A stretch of DNA of 64,000 nucleotides from Lysinibacillus sp. SGAir0095 (GCF_005491425.1 NZ_CP028083.1:2008001-2072000); one strand, 5' to 3'; numbered from the stretch's first letter, positions 18,071 through 26,922 are shown. Notes: generated by a model from the sequence alone, not told the origin. Made by a program: numbers and translations.

Positions 18071-18101
18071 TAGTTAACCTAATAATAATTTTGATTAACG
18101 T
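18071..18101. promoter_or_regulatory. BirA (biotin repressor) operator-like site
   Basis: Two half-sites GTTAACC (18073-18079) and GATTAAC (18093-18099) face each other across 13 AT-rich bases. They resemble the Firmicute BirA box, which has inverted TTGTTAACC-type halves with a 14-16 base spacer. The position directly downstream of the -10 box would block transcription of bioB when biotinyl-AMP is present. The match is imperfect in the right half. Confidence 0.65.
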
Positions 18102-18165
18102 AAACGACTATTTATTATAGATATACTTACTGCTCACTCCTGTAGAACAGTTGTATTATTGCAAG

Positions 18166-18214
18166 AAGTATTCGCACGCCTATGATAACTAACTTAATCT
18201 CTGTACGAATACTT
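18166..18214 (+). promoter_or_regulatory. hairpin in the bioB leader
   Basis: A 9-bp perfect stem AAGTATTCG / CGAATACTT with a 31-base loop within the 200-base 5' leader of bioB. There is no T run after it, so it is not a simple terminator. Function unknown. Confidence 0.35.
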
Positions 18215-18273
18215 ACTTACCCTCAATAAAATTCCTTAAAAGTCTTACCATTAAATTAAAAAGGAGTCCTATG

Positions 18274-19266
18274 ATGAACTGGATTACACTTGCTCATGAA
18301 GTAATTGAAGGAAAAATTTTAAATGACGAAATGGCAATGGCTATTTTACAATCTGACGATGATGAATTATTACCGATTATGCAGGGGGCATTTACCATTC
18401 GCAAACATTACTTCGGCAAAAAAGTAAAGCTTAATATGATAATGAATGCTAAAAGTGGCTACTGCCCAGAAAACTGTGGTTATTGTTCACAATCGTCAAT
18501 TTCTAAAGCTCCGATTGAAAAATATCCTTTCATTACGAAAGAAGAAATTCTTGCAGGTGCAAAACAAGCTTTCGAAAATAAAATCGGTACATTTTGTATT
18601 GTCGCTAGCGGGAGAGGACCTACACGCAAAGATGTGAAAGTAGTAAGCGAAGCTGTGAAGGAAATTAAAGAAATGTACGGTTTAAAAGTATGTGCTTGCT
18701 TAGGATTATTAAAGGATGACCAAGCAGAGCAGTTAAAAGATGCTGGCGTAGATCGTTACAACCACAATTTAAATACATCTTCCCGTCATCATGATTATAT
18801 TACAACATCTCATACGTATGAAGATCGTATCAATACAGTGGAAATTGCTAAAAAACATGGCTTGTCTCCTTGTTCTGGAGCGATTATCGGCATGAGAGAA
18901 ACAAAAGAGGATGTTATTGATATCGCGCGTGCATTACGAGCACTAGATGCAGATTCTATACCTGTTAACTTTTTAAATGCAATCGAAGGAACGAAGCTAG
19001 CTGGCACAAAAGAGTTGAATCCTCGCTATTGCTTGAAGGTTTTAGCTTTATTCCGCTTTATGAATCCAGCTAAAGAGATTCGGATTGCTGGTGGCCGGGA
19101 AGTAAATCTAGGTTCCTTACAACCACTAGGATTGTATGCTGCAAATAGTATTTTCGTAGGGGATTATTTAACTACTGTAGGACAAGAAGAGCATCAGGAT
19201 TATTCAATGTTAAAAGATTTAGGTTTTGAGATCGAGCTGGCAGAAAAACAGGCTGCTCTATTATAA
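18274..19266 (+). CDS. bioB: biotin synthase
   Basis: A 330-residue radical SAM enzyme that inserts sulfur into dethiobiotin, the last step of biotin synthesis. The CxxxCxxC cluster motif (SGYCPENCGYCSQS) is at residues 64-71. Ligands of the second cluster are also visible (VNFLNAIEGTKLAG, FRFMNPAKEIRIAGGREVNL). Two ATGs stand in tandem; the second, at 18274, has better spacing from AAGGAG (18261-18266) and matches the B. subtilis start. The gene stands alone with a BirA-like operator. The rest of the bio pathway is not in the window. Confidence 0.95.
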   Translation: MNWITLAHEVIEGKILNDEMAMAILQSDDDELLPIMQGAFTIRKHYFGKKVKLNMIMNAKSGYCPENCGYCSQSSISKAPIEKYPFITKEEILAGAKQAFENKIGTFCIVASGRGPTRKDVKVVSEAVKEIKEMYGLKVCACLGLLKDDQAEQLKDAGVDRYNHNLNTSSRHHDYITTSHTYEDRINTVEIAKKHGLSPCSGAIIGMRETKEDVIDIARALRALDADSIPVNFLNAIEGTKLAGTKELNPRYCLKVLALFRFMNPAKEIRIAGGREVNLGSLQPLGLYAANSIFVGDYLTTVGQEEHQDYSMLKDLGFEIELAEKQAALL

Positions 19267-19653
19267 CGAAAATGTGGGGGCGACTTGTAATTCCTATTGA
19301 GTCTGCCCCTTTTATAAATGACGCTAATCATTTGGACAGCTACAACAATTTTATTGGGGACAATAGATAGCGTGGTAGGGAGGAGGACAATAGAATCATT
19401 TCATATGGAGTAACGCTTAATCTGAAGCATTTCCATATTTCGCAGCAAATTGCAAAGCAGTTACTTCGAATGTCTATGTTCAATCCTGTGATTTTATGTA
19501 GCAACTGTAGTGCCATATTAATGTTTTAAGTCATTTATGGAATAGATACATAATCATTATCTTAATTTAATAATTTTTCTTAAATCTATCTATAGAATTG
19601 CTATAATAATTACGATCATTCAAATTTGAAATTTGTAAACGTGGGGGAATGTA
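19267..19653. other. non-coding gap after bioB
   Basis: About 390 bases without a supported gene. A weak hairpin (GGGGGCGAC ... GTCTGCCCC then TTTTAT, about 19276-19313) may end bioB transcription. A perfect 15-base palindrome CAAATTTGAAATTTG at 19621-19635 lies just before the next gene and could be an operator. Confidence 0.4.
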
Positions 19654-19980
19654 ATGAGTTTAAATAGAAAAATGCCTGAACCACCTTATTATGCTGTGAT
19701 TTTTTCCTCACGGCGAACAGATGGGGACAGAGGTTACGGAAAAATGTCCGATAAAATGGTAGAATTAGCTACTCAGCAGAAGGGTTTCTTAGGAGTGGAA
19801 AGTGCTCGTGATGAGGAATTAGGAATTACAGTTTCCTATTGGGATTCTTTAGAATCAATTCAAGCATGGAAAGAACACTCATTGCATAGTGTAGCACAAG
19901 AAAAAGGAATAAAAGAATGGTATAAAAGTTTTTCTCTTAGAGTTTGCAGAGTAGAAAGACATAATTTTTTTGAAATGTAA
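19654..19980 (+). CDS. antibiotic biosynthesis monooxygenase (ABM)-family protein
   Basis: A 108-residue single-domain protein with the ABM/dimeric alpha-beta barrel pattern: YYAVIFSSRRT, then MVELATQQKGFLGVESARDEELGITVSYWDSLESIQAWKEH. This YW-D-S-(L/V)-xx-I-xx-W-K signature is characteristic. Members include small heme-degrading or quinol oxygenases and many uncharacterised proteins. GGGGGAATGTA stands before the ATG with only fair spacing. Single gene. Confidence 0.8.
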   Translation: MSLNRKMPEPPYYAVIFSSRRTDGDRGYGKMSDKMVELATQQKGFLGVESARDEELGITVSYWDSLESIQAWKEHSLHSVAQEKGIKEWYKSFSLRVCRVERHNFFEM

Positions 19981-20136
19981 TTTGAACATTTTCAAGTAAG
20001 ATATAAAAAAGAGCGATTATATTCTAAATGTATCACGATTCTGAAACATTTGTGATGAGGGACTTTAGTTCTTATTATTAAGAATGTGCAAAGAACGAAG
20101 AATACGATCAGAAAGACAAAAAGGATGGATTTTCAT

Positions 20137-21102
20137 ATGACTAAATTACCAATCATTATAGACACAGATCCAGGAATTGATGATGCAATGATGCTAACTT
20201 TGGCATTTGCTAATGATGACATATTGGACATACGCTTAGTGACAACCTGTTCGGGTAACATTTCACAGGACAAAACAAATTACAACGCACGTACATTCTT
20301 AAGTTATATAGGCGCGAGTGTTGAAATTGCACGTGGTTTAGAAAAACCCATTTTCCGTGAACTAGAAGTGGCTGAAGATATCCATGGGGAAAGCGGTTTT
20401 GGGAATGTACAGTTTCCTGCGCCAACATTACCAGTAAGTAAACGCCCAGCAATTACAGCAATGCTGGAAACGATTATGACCAGCGATGAGAAAATAACAA
20501 TAGTAGCAACTGGTCCATTAACGAATGTAGCGGCTTTGCTCCTTGCACATCCTGAAGTAAAACCAAAAATCGAGCGTATATCATGGATGGGCGGTGCTGC
20601 AGTAGGTGGGAATATGTCACCGATTGCGGAATTTAATGCGTATGTGGATCCACACGCTGTAGAAATAGTGTTCCGTTCGGGTATTCCAATTGTCATGAGT
20701 GGTTTGGATGTCACACATAAAGCATTTGTCACACCAAATGAAGCGAAAAGAATTTTAGATATTGGTGGTGAATTTGCGGAAAAAGCATATCAACTCGTGA
20801 CATATTATTTTGATGTCATTAAGAAAACACCTTTCCATGAAGAAAATTATGATCAAGTGCTGCATTTCCACGATGTATGTGCCGTCATGTATTTACTTAG
20901 ACCAGAATTATTTAAAGGACAAACCTGCTATGTTGAAGTCTCACTTGAAGGTATAACAGCTGGTGCTACAGTTGTTGATTATACGAATCGTACAGCTAAA
21001 GCTCCAAACGTACATGTTCTTCATTCAGTTAATCGCGAGGATTTTGTTGAAGAATTTATGAGGGCAGTTGACATAATTTCAAGCAGGTTGAGGGAAGTTT
21101 AG
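20137..21102 (+). CDS. inosine/uridine-preferring nucleoside hydrolase (IunH family)
   Basis: A 321-residue enzyme. The N-terminal DTDPGIDDAMM (residues 8-18) is the calcium-binding DxDxGxDD signature of nucleoside N-ribohydrolases. NAYVDPHAVEIVF and the late FHDVCAVMYLL supply further active-site residues. It splits a ribonucleoside into base and ribose for purine or pyrimidine salvage. ATG 20137 follows AAGGAT at 20121; upstream in-frame starts lack similarity to the family. No nucleoside transporter is adjacent. The gene ends before the bidirectional terminator at 21326. Confidence 0.92.
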   Translation: MTKLPIIIDTDPGIDDAMMLTLAFANDDILDIRLVTTCSGNISQDKTNYNARTFLSYIGASVEIARGLEKPIFRELEVAEDIHGESGFGNVQFPAPTLPVSKRPAITAMLETIMTSDEKITIVATGPLTNVAALLLAHPEVKPKIERISWMGGAAVGGNMSPIAEFNAYVDPHAVEIVFRSGIPIVMSGLDVTHKAFVTPNEAKRILDIGGEFAEKAYQLVTYYFDVIKKTPFHEENYDQVLHFHDVCAVMYLLRPELFKGQTCYVEVSLEGITAGATVVDYTNRTAKAPNVHVLHSVNREDFVEEFMRAVDIISSRLREV

Positions 21103-21325
21103 ATCTCTATTTCGGATTTAACTATAGACTTTCCCAATATTTTCTACCAAATTAAAGTTAAAGAATTCCATAACCTGGATTGTTTTTGACTATGTTTCTT
21201 CTTTTTCTAAAAAAATAGTTTAACGTTCAACAATTAAGGCCATATTCTTGAACATCATCTAAGAAATTCTGTATAAAATATTGAAATATAAAGGCAGACT
21301 TGAGGCAGCCAACGAAATAGTACAG

Positions 21326-21360
21326 ATGCATCGAATCTAATGATTCGATGCATTTGTTTT
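21326..21360. terminator. bidirectional intrinsic terminator
   Basis: A 12-bp perfect stem ATGCATCGAATC / GATTCGATGCAT with a 4-base loop and T-rich tail. It separates the convergent nucleoside hydrolase and cupin genes. Confidence 0.8.
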
Positions 21361-21766
21361 ATAATTTATTATAAGATTCATCATCAACAGGTTCTAGCCA
21401 TTCCGGCGTACCTGCAGTTATGGCAATGTGCTCAAACCAGCTGTCTTTTGTTGCACCATGCCAGTGTTTAACACCATCATGAGTAACATTCACATCTCCA
21501 GCTTTCAAGAATTGAGCGGGTTTTCCTTCTTCTTGGTACCATCCTTCGCCACCAGTTACTAATAAAATTTGGAACCCATTACGATGGATATGCCAGTTAT
21601 TTCTGCAACCTGGTTCAAAGGTTACATTCCCTACACCAACATTCACTTCAGGGTCAGCAACTAATGATTTAAGATAACTTTGTCCCACAAAAAATTGTGC
21701 ATAGGCTTCATTTTTCTCACCCATAGGGAAAATAACGCCATTTTTTACCTCTTCATGTTTAGCCAT
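21359..21766 (-). CDS. cupin-domain protein
   Basis: A 135-residue single cupin. Motif 1 is GCRNNWHIHRNGFQILLVTGGEGWYQ, with His-x-His and Gln in place of the usual Glu. Motif 2 is AGDVNVTHDGVKHWHGAT with the third His. It is a probable metal-binding beta barrel, and a possible carboxymuconolactone-decarboxylase-associated or quercetinase-like role cannot be resolved. TTGGAGGAA precedes the ATG. It lies 23 bases downstream of an aldo/keto reductase gene on the same strand, so the two form an operon, a pairing often seen in Firmicutes. Confidence 0.88.
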   Translation of the reverse strand: MAKHEEVKNGVIFPMGEKNEAYAQFFVGQSYLKSLVADPEVNVGVGNVTFEPGCRNNWHIHRNGFQILLVTGGEGWYQEEGKPAQFLKAGDVNVTHDGVKHWHGATKDSWFEHIAITAGTPEWLEPVDDESYNKL

Positions 21767-21789
21767 TGTAATTCCTCCAACTAACCTTG

Positions 21790-22653
21790 TTATTTTAGTT
21801 TTCCGCCAAATACTGGGAAGTAGCTATGCTCTCCATAATCCTGTATGCGTTCTAAGTTCTTTAAAGTCTCCATATCTGCATTGCTGATAGTAAAATCAAG
21901 CTCTGCATTGTTTCTCATGTGATTCGGATTTGCCGTTTTAGGAATTACTACAAGACCGAGCTGGATAGCATAACGTAGGCAAAGCTGGGCGACAGACACG
22001 TCATATTTATCGGCTATTACCTGAACCTCCGCATTATTAAGAACTGCACCGTGTGCAATTGGCGAATATGCCTCGATCAGGATGTCATTTTTCTGGCAGA
22101 ATTCAATCAGTTCAAAAGGAGTATTGCTCACATGTGCCAGGACCTGATTTACCATAGGCTTGATCTCACAGCTAGCAAGAATATTATCGATATCATCCTG
22201 TAGGAAGTTCGAAAGCCCTATTGCCTTTACTTTGCCTGATTTATATGCATCCTCCATGGCTTTCCATACTTCTTTGTTTTCCTGGAAGTATCGTTTTTCC
22301 TCACGGAATTCCACCCATGGCTGCGGGCTGTGGATAATCATTAGGTCAACATAATCCAGTCCCATTTTTTCTAGAGACTCATTAATGGACTGTGTAGCTG
22401 TATCGTAGGTCTTTGCTTCTGCAGTAACCTTTGTTGTAATGAACAGTTCTTCTCTTGCGACACCACACGAACGGATTCCTTTGCCTACTCCTACTTCATT
22501 CATATAAGCTTGAGCGGTATCAATATGACGATATCCGATAGAAACCGCGTCGCGTACTGCCTGCTCTGTCTGTGCATCGTCAAGGAGCCATGTACCAAGA
22601 CCTAATTTTGGAATTTCGACACCATTTGATAATTTGTAAGTTTCATTAAACAT
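21790..22653 (-). CDS. aldo/keto reductase
   Basis: A 287-residue NADPH-dependent reductase of the AKR5/YvgN type that reduces small aldehydes and ketones. The catalytic tetrad regions are seen: DTAQAYMNEVGVG (Asp and Tyr), TTKVTAE (Lys) and MIIHSPQPW (His). The cofactor loop PKTANPNHMRNN is near the C-terminus. It is complete, unlike the remnant at 23549-23965. First gene of a two-gene unit with a cupin. It is divergent from a TetR-family regulator at 22998, which probably represses it. Confidence 0.92.
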   Translation of the reverse strand: MFNETYKLSNGVEIPKLGLGTWLLDDAQTEQAVRDAVSIGYRHIDTAQAYMNEVGVGKGIRSCGVAREELFITTKVTAEAKTYDTATQSINESLEKMGLDYVDLMIIHSPQPWVEFREEKRYFQENKEVWKAMEDAYKSGKVKAIGLSNFLQDDIDNILASCEIKPMVNQVLAHVSNTPFELIEFCQKNDILIEAYSPIAHGAVLNNAEVQVIADKYDVSVAQLCLRYAIQLGLVVIPKTANPNHMRNNAELDFTISNADMETLKNLERIQDYGEHSYFPVFGGKLK

Positions 22654-22932
22654 GATTTAATCTCCTTTGCATTGTTCTGTTAATTTTCTAAACTAATTTC
22701 ATTGCCGCATACTAATGCGTTAAATGTTCACAAAAAGCCATATATGGTAAGCAGTGGGTGACGGCGGTGATTGGAAGCCCATTATCATTTAATCCTCCTT
22801 TTTATATTTCATAGATAAATTCAGAAAGCGGTAAATTGAGTGCCAAGAAATATACATATACGCATTAATACGCATCTGTGTATAATTATAAAAGGAAAGA
22901 GCATGTCTGCAATGACCAATTGGCTAATATTC
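22654..22932. other. divergent control region
   Basis: Non-coding region between the aldo/keto reductase and TetR genes. It holds a direct repeat TACGCAT-TAA-TACGCAT (near 22860-22876). No gene is seen. Promoters for both sides must be here. Confidence 0.4.
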
Positions 22933-22946
22933 GTGCATTATTGCAC
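22933..22946. promoter_or_regulatory. candidate TetR operator
   Basis: Palindrome GTGCA-TTAT-TGCAC lying 51 bases before the TetR gene and facing the divergent reductase operon. Symmetry is seen; role as the regulator's operator is inferred. Confidence 0.4.
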
Positions 22947-22997
22947 ATATTTGTTTAAATTGAGCATTATTAATAAGAAGGAATGGTGACTCTTGTC

Positions 22998-23546
22998 ATG
23001 TCTAAGGTAGATCGAAGAATAATCAAATCTCAAGAAGCAATAAAAAATGCTTTCATTGAATTGATGTCTGAAAAAAATTTGGATGGGATTACGATGCAGG
23101 ATATTTCCGACAAAGCAAATGTGGGCCGTAGAACGATTTATCTACACTATTTGGATAAATATGATTTGTTGGATAAGCTCATTGAAGAACATATCAACGA
23201 ACTAAGGATACTGTGTCAATCAGCATCTGAATTAAGCTTTACTGAGGGAAATCTCATTTGGTTTGAATATTTTGAACGTAATTACGCATTCTTTTCAACG
23301 ATGTTATCAAGTAAAGGAGCCACTTTATTTCGTTGTCGATTCTTGCAATTTGTCATTGATGAATTAAAAAGTGATGTAGATGTAATGGAAGGGATAAATA
23401 AGGGATTCAGTCAGGATGTTATTCTTAGATTCTTTGGGGCAGCTATTGTGGAAGTTGTGGAGTCATGGATCACTAAAGGGTTATCTGAACCAGCGCAAGT
23501 CGTGGCAGAACAATTAGGGAGTCTGTTGGACAGAAACCTATTATAA
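22998..23546 (+). CDS. TetR/AcrR-family transcriptional regulator
   Basis: A 182-residue regulator. The N-terminal helix-turn-helix (VDRRIIKSQEAIKNAFIELM, ITMQDISDKANVGRRTIYLHYLDKYDLL) is the classic TetR DNA-binding domain. The C-terminal part, FEYFERNYAFFSTML and later FFGAAIVEVVESWI, is the TetR_C_7-like helical ligand domain of small Firmicute members. An in-frame ATG at 22983 touches the AAGAAGGA site directly, so ATG 22998 is preferred. It probably controls the divergent reductase/cupin operon. The sequence right after its stop is a broken aldo/keto reductase. Confidence 0.88.
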   Translation: MSKVDRRIIKSQEAIKNAFIELMSEKNLDGITMQDISDKANVGRRTIYLHYLDKYDLLDKLIEEHINELRILCQSASELSFTEGNLIWFEYFERNYAFFSTMLSSKGATLFRCRFLQFVIDELKSDVDVMEGINKGFSQDVILRFFGAAIVEVVESWITKGLSEPAQVVAEQLGSLLDRNLL

Positions 23547-23548
23547 AC

Positions 23549-23965
23549 ACTAGAAATAATAAAGTAGTTCCGGCAGTAAACCAGATTGAAACCCATCCAT
23601 TCTGCCAGCAAATTGAAAGTCATAACCTTATGGGAGAGAACAATGTTCAAATAATGTCTTGGGGTCCTTTTGCTGAGGGGAAAAATAACATGTTCCAAAA
23701 CGAAACTTTAGTAGCGATAGCTGAAAAGTATAATAAATCTGTTGCCCAAGTGATTTTACGTTGGTTGACACAAAGGAGGATAGTTGTCATTCCAAAATCA
23801 GTTCATATAGAGAGAATCATTGAAAACTTTAATATCTTTGACTTTGAATTAAGTCAAGAAGATATGGAGAAGATTGCTACGTTAGATACAAAAGACAGTG
23901 TGTTCTTTTCACATAGAAATCCCGAATTTGTAAGATGGCTCGGTAACGTAAAATTTAATATCTAA
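23549..23965 (+). pseudogene. truncated aldo/keto reductase (C-terminal third)
   Basis: About 138 codons matching the C-terminal half of an aldo/keto reductase: VVPAVNQIETHPFCQQ, IMSWGPFAEG, VAQVILRWLTQRRIVVIPKS and RIIENFNIFDFELSQEDM. The N-terminal half with all four catalytic residues is absent. Similarity starts only about 3 bases after the TetR stop codon, which looks like a deletion junction. ATG 23630 is an internal methionine without a ribosome binding site. This is a different paralogue from the intact gene at 21790-22653. Confidence 0.8.
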
Positions 23966-24124
23966 TACTTTTTTCATCACTAGATAAGTCGAATTCCAAT
24001 TAGGCATTGAGTAATAGCTCTAAATTGAGTGGCATATATATGTTGAAATTAAAGAAGCTATCAAGAATCGTACTTAAATTAATGGATCATTTTAGAAATT
24101 TGCTGGTTAAGGGAGAGTGGGATA

Positions 24125-24304
24125 ATGGAGAGTAAACGTTTTGAAATTATTTATACTCAAGGAAAGCTAGAGTTTTTTAAGATTATTCGTGATAACCAGA
24201 CGGGAGTTCTATACTTGTTGAACCTTAATGCTGCTGGAAGTGGATTGACCGTTATGGTAGATCAAGAAGGAAAACCCTTGTTAGATGAGAATTATAAAAA
24301 ATAG
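24125..24304 (+). CDS. DUF6440-family small protein
   Basis: A 59-residue protein (MESKRFEIIYTQGKLEFFKIIRD..., ..TGVLYLLNL.., then MVDQEGKPLL). I recognise it as the DUF6440 type, small soluble Firmicute proteins with a predicted beta-sheet and no known function. AAGGGAGAG lies upstream of the ATG with slightly long spacing. A strong terminator follows at 24353, so the gene is an independent unit. Confidence 0.75.
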   Translation: MESKRFEIIYTQGKLEFFKIIRDNQTGVLYLLNLNAAGSGLTVMVDQEGKPLLDENYKK

Positions 24305-24352
24305 TCGAGAATGAGTTAAGGTATCCATTTGGTTAATGCTTATTCCAGATAT

Positions 24353-24387
24353 GGCGCAGTTCTGCAACAAGAACTGTGCCTTTTTTG
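24353..24387 (+). terminator. intrinsic terminator
   Basis: Stem GGCGCAGTTCT / AGAACTGTGCC (one G-T pair) with a 6-base loop and TTTTTT. It lies 49 bases after the DUF6440 gene. Confidence 0.85.
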
Positions 24388-24489
24388 TATTAAATTGACC
24401 ATATAATCGAAAAACAGCAGGTAATCTGGTGTTTATATAGAATTCAAGATATATACATAAATAAAAGAGTAATATTAGGGGGAGTTCTT

Positions 24490-25521
24490 GTGTTAATTAA
24501 GCCAAAAAAATTGCAGCCAGGAGACCTGATTGCAACAGTAAGTCCTTCTTGGGGTGGAGCAGGTGAACCAACACTTAGATGGCGATATGAACAAGGGGTA
24601 AAGAGGCTAGAGGAAATTTTTGAACTAAAGGTTATACCAATGCCGAATAGTTTGAAAGGAGCAGACTTTCTGTATAAAAATCCACAAGCTCGTGCTGAAG
24701 ATTTAATGACAGCATTTAAGGATGAGCGCATTAAGGGAATCATTGCAAATATTGGTGGAGATGATAGTATTCGATTACTCCCGTATATCGATTTTAATGT
24801 TATACGCGATAACCCGAAAATTTTTATGGGTTACTCTGATGTCACCATTTCTCATTTATTTTGTCATAAAGCAGGGATTTCTTCATTTTATGGTCCAGCA
24901 ATTTTAACCGATTTTGCTGAGAACGTGGAGATGAATCCTTATACAATTGAGATGGTGAAACGAACTCTCTTCTCCAATGAGGTGATTGGTGAAATTCAGC
25001 CGGCTAATGAATGGACGAGTGAGCGTTTGGAATGGGTAGAAGAGAATATAAACCGTCGCCGGACTACCCAGAAAAACATAGGATACGAGGTACTTCAAGG
25101 ATCAGGTGCAATACAAGGACATTTGATAGGTGGTTGTATTGAAGTTCTAGAGATTGCAAAAGGAACAGAACTTTGGCCCGAGAAAAAATATTGGGAAAAT
25201 AGCATACTTTTCTTTGAAACATCTGAAGAAAAACCAGAACCCAATCTTATTAAGTATTGGTTACGAAATTATGGTGCACAAGGGATTCTACAAAAAACTA
25301 ATGGCATCATTTTTGGCAAACCGCAAGATGAAAAGTATTATGAAGAGTATAAAGAAGTAATCCAAACGGTAATGAAAGAATTTGGTTTGGAGGATTTGCC
25401 GATCATTTATAACATGAATTTCGGACATACTGAACCAAAATTCATTTTGCCATATGGCAGATTGGCAAAAATTAATTGTGATAATCGAACTTTCACGATT
25501 CTAGAAAATGGTGTGGAATGA
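24490..25521 (+). CDS. S66-family peptidase (LD-carboxypeptidase/MccF type)
   Basis: A 343-residue serine peptidase. The Ser-Glu-His catalytic set is visible: Ser116 in FMGYSDVT, Glu243 in FFETSEEKPEP and His313 in NFGHTEPKF, with spacing like MccF. Family members trim peptidoglycan tetrapeptides (LdcA) or cleave and detoxify microcin C-type aminoacyl nucleotides (MccF). The length and the Trp-rich GGAGEPTLRW start favour the MccF-like branch, which may give self-protection. The start codon is GTG after AGGGGGAG. Cytoplasmic, no signal peptide. Confidence 0.88.
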   Translation: MLIKPKKLQPGDLIATVSPSWGGAGEPTLRWRYEQGVKRLEEIFELKVIPMPNSLKGADFLYKNPQARAEDLMTAFKDERIKGIIANIGGDDSIRLLPYIDFNVIRDNPKIFMGYSDVTISHLFCHKAGISSFYGPAILTDFAENVEMNPYTIEMVKRTLFSNEVIGEIQPANEWTSERLEWVEENINRRRTTQKNIGYEVLQGSGAIQGHLIGGCIEVLEIAKGTELWPEKKYWENSILFFETSEEKPEPNLIKYWLRNYGAQGILQKTNGIIFGKPQDEKYYEEYKEVIQTVMKEFGLEDLPIIYNMNFGHTEPKFILPYGRLAKINCDNRTFTILENGVE

Positions 25522-25579
25522 ATTTTATCAAAGAAAAAGAGATACAAGGGATTTATTCAATAGAAAGGAGGTTTTGGCA

Positions 25580-26251
25580 TTGGATATAGAAAAATATAAT
25601 TTGGTTAATCAAACTAATTGTTGAGAACCAAATTATAAAATAGATGATAAAGAAATATATTTTGATATTTATATTAGCCCTCAAAAAGAAGTGTGTATCG
25701 TAGGTTGTTTAGACAACAATTATATTGGTTGGGCTTCAATTACTAATCTTGATGAAAGGGATTTGATTGTTACTATTATCGACTATTTATTAAAAAGTAA
25801 ACCTGTTTTGGTTTCGAGTATGTATTCCGCTTTAGGATTTCGTTACGAGGAAGTCATGAAATGGCATAAATTTCGGATAACCCAAAAACTGTTTAGTGTT
25901 GATGAGTATCGATACTACTCACAAGCCACTCATACTTATTTAGGAGATAGCGAAATGGACCTTGCTAAATCTATAACAAGAGAAATAAACACTTTTTATT
26001 ATTCAGCGTTATCGAAGTGTAAATATCGTGTGATGGATAACTATTATTTTAAGATATTAGAAGGTTATAAGAAACTACTTACACAAAAGGAAAATGACGA
26101 ATACTATTACGAAATGAAACCTCTTATTTCCTTATTGAAAAGTGAAAGCTATCTAAAATTATGTCCGGATGAGGAAATAAGAAAATTATATTTGGACTGT
26201 ATAAAGGAATGTTCGAATCTCTATAACCGCTATATGTCATCCGTGAGGTGA
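25580..26251 (+). pseudogene. hypothetical gene interrupted by an in-frame TGA
   Basis: AAAGGAGG at 25564-25571 is followed by TTG 25580 and 14 codons (LDIEKYNLVNQTNC), then TGA at 25622-25624. The same frame stays open for 208 codons more to TAG or TGA at 26251, with clear protein-like composition (Tyr- and Lys-rich, YYYEMKPLISLLKS). A single TGG to TGA change would explain the stop. Restarting at GTG 25691 has no ribosome binding site. Family not recognised; the downstream part is probably cytoplasmic and helical. It might be a dead gene or, less likely, be read through. Confidence 0.65.
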
Positions 26252-26548
26252 AAAATTGGAAGGTTAACAACTCAGCGGTGTAAACAATGTAAGAAGGAAT
26301 AGAGTAAAGGACAAGCTTTATAAAGAAAAGCAGATGTATCCAATGTTGCTAGCAGTTTAAAAAAATTACAAATTCCAGTTGACAGACTTACTACTCAGTG
26401 TTACGATGTACCTGTAGTAAGTAATACTTAATACTAATAAACCTGATTAATGGTCGAGATAATTTTCCAAGAAAATATTACAAAATACTTTTTAAAAAGC
26501 AATACTTAATAGCGCTTTCCAAAAATGCTATTAAGTAAAATTTTTCTT
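26252..26548. other. gap with a short gene remnant
   Basis: About 300 bases. A 33-codon stretch at about 26330-26430 (ADVSNVASSLKKLQIPVDRL...) reads like the end of a lost protein but has no start. A PadR-type operator copy overlaps its end at 26412-26429. No other gene seen. Confidence 0.4.
26412..26429. promoter_or_regulatory. third, weaker PadR-type operator copy
   Basis: CTGTAGTAAGTAATACTT shares AGTANTAAGTNATACT with the two stronger operators at 26549 and 27409. It is 190 bases before the padR gene. Confidence 0.4.
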
Positions 26549-26566
26549 CAGTACTAAGTGATACTG
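26549..26566. promoter_or_regulatory. PadR-family operator upstream of padR
   Basis: CAGTACTAAGTGATACTG, an interrupted palindrome with CAGTA/TACTG arms. It differs at only two positions from the site at 27409-27426 before the ABC transporter genes. It lies 36 bases before the regulator's start, so it is probably autoregulatory. Confidence 0.7.
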
Positions 26567-26601
26567 ATTATAAGTCAGACAGAATAGAGGAGGTTATGAA
26601 C

Positions 26602-26922
26602 ATGGAGAATTTAACTGAAATGCTGAAGGGTGCGCTTGAGGGCTGTGTATTGGAAATCATTAGCCGCCATGAAACTTATGGCTATGAAATTACCCGTCAT
26701 CTTAATCAACTTGGGTTTACCGAAGTCGTGGAGGGGACGGTCTACACCATACTGGTGCGATTAGAAAAGAAAAAATTGGTGAACGTTGAAAAGAAACCAT
26801 CAGATATGGGACCACCCCGCAAATTTTACTCACTTAATGAGTCCGGCCGGCAGGAACTTGAATTGTTTTGGAAAAAGTGGGATTTTGTATCATCAAAAAT
26901 AAACGTACTGAAGTCAATGTAG
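26602..26922 (+). CDS. PadR-family transcriptional regulator
   Basis: A 106-residue winged-helix repressor: GALEGCVLEIISRHETYGYEITRHLN, then VEGTVYTILVRLEKKKLV and PPRKFYSLNESGRQEL. This is the full PadR pattern of subfamily s2, in which the protein binds drugs directly through its dimer interface. AGGAGG at 26588-26593 fits ATG 26602 (8 bases) better than ATG 26596 (2 bases). It heads an apparent regulon with DUF1048 and a drug-type ABC transporter, and the same operator stands in front of both transcription units. Confidence 0.9.
   Translation: MENLTEMLKGALEGCVLEIISRHETYGYEITRHLNQLGFTEVVEGTVYTILVRLEKKKLVNVEKKPSDMGPPRKFYSLNESGRQELELFWKKWDFVSSKINVLKSM

Noticed and set aside
24490-25521. Microcin C resistance locus
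   Set aside because: The S66 peptidase resembles MccF, but no mcc biosynthesis or export genes are present, so only the family call is kept.
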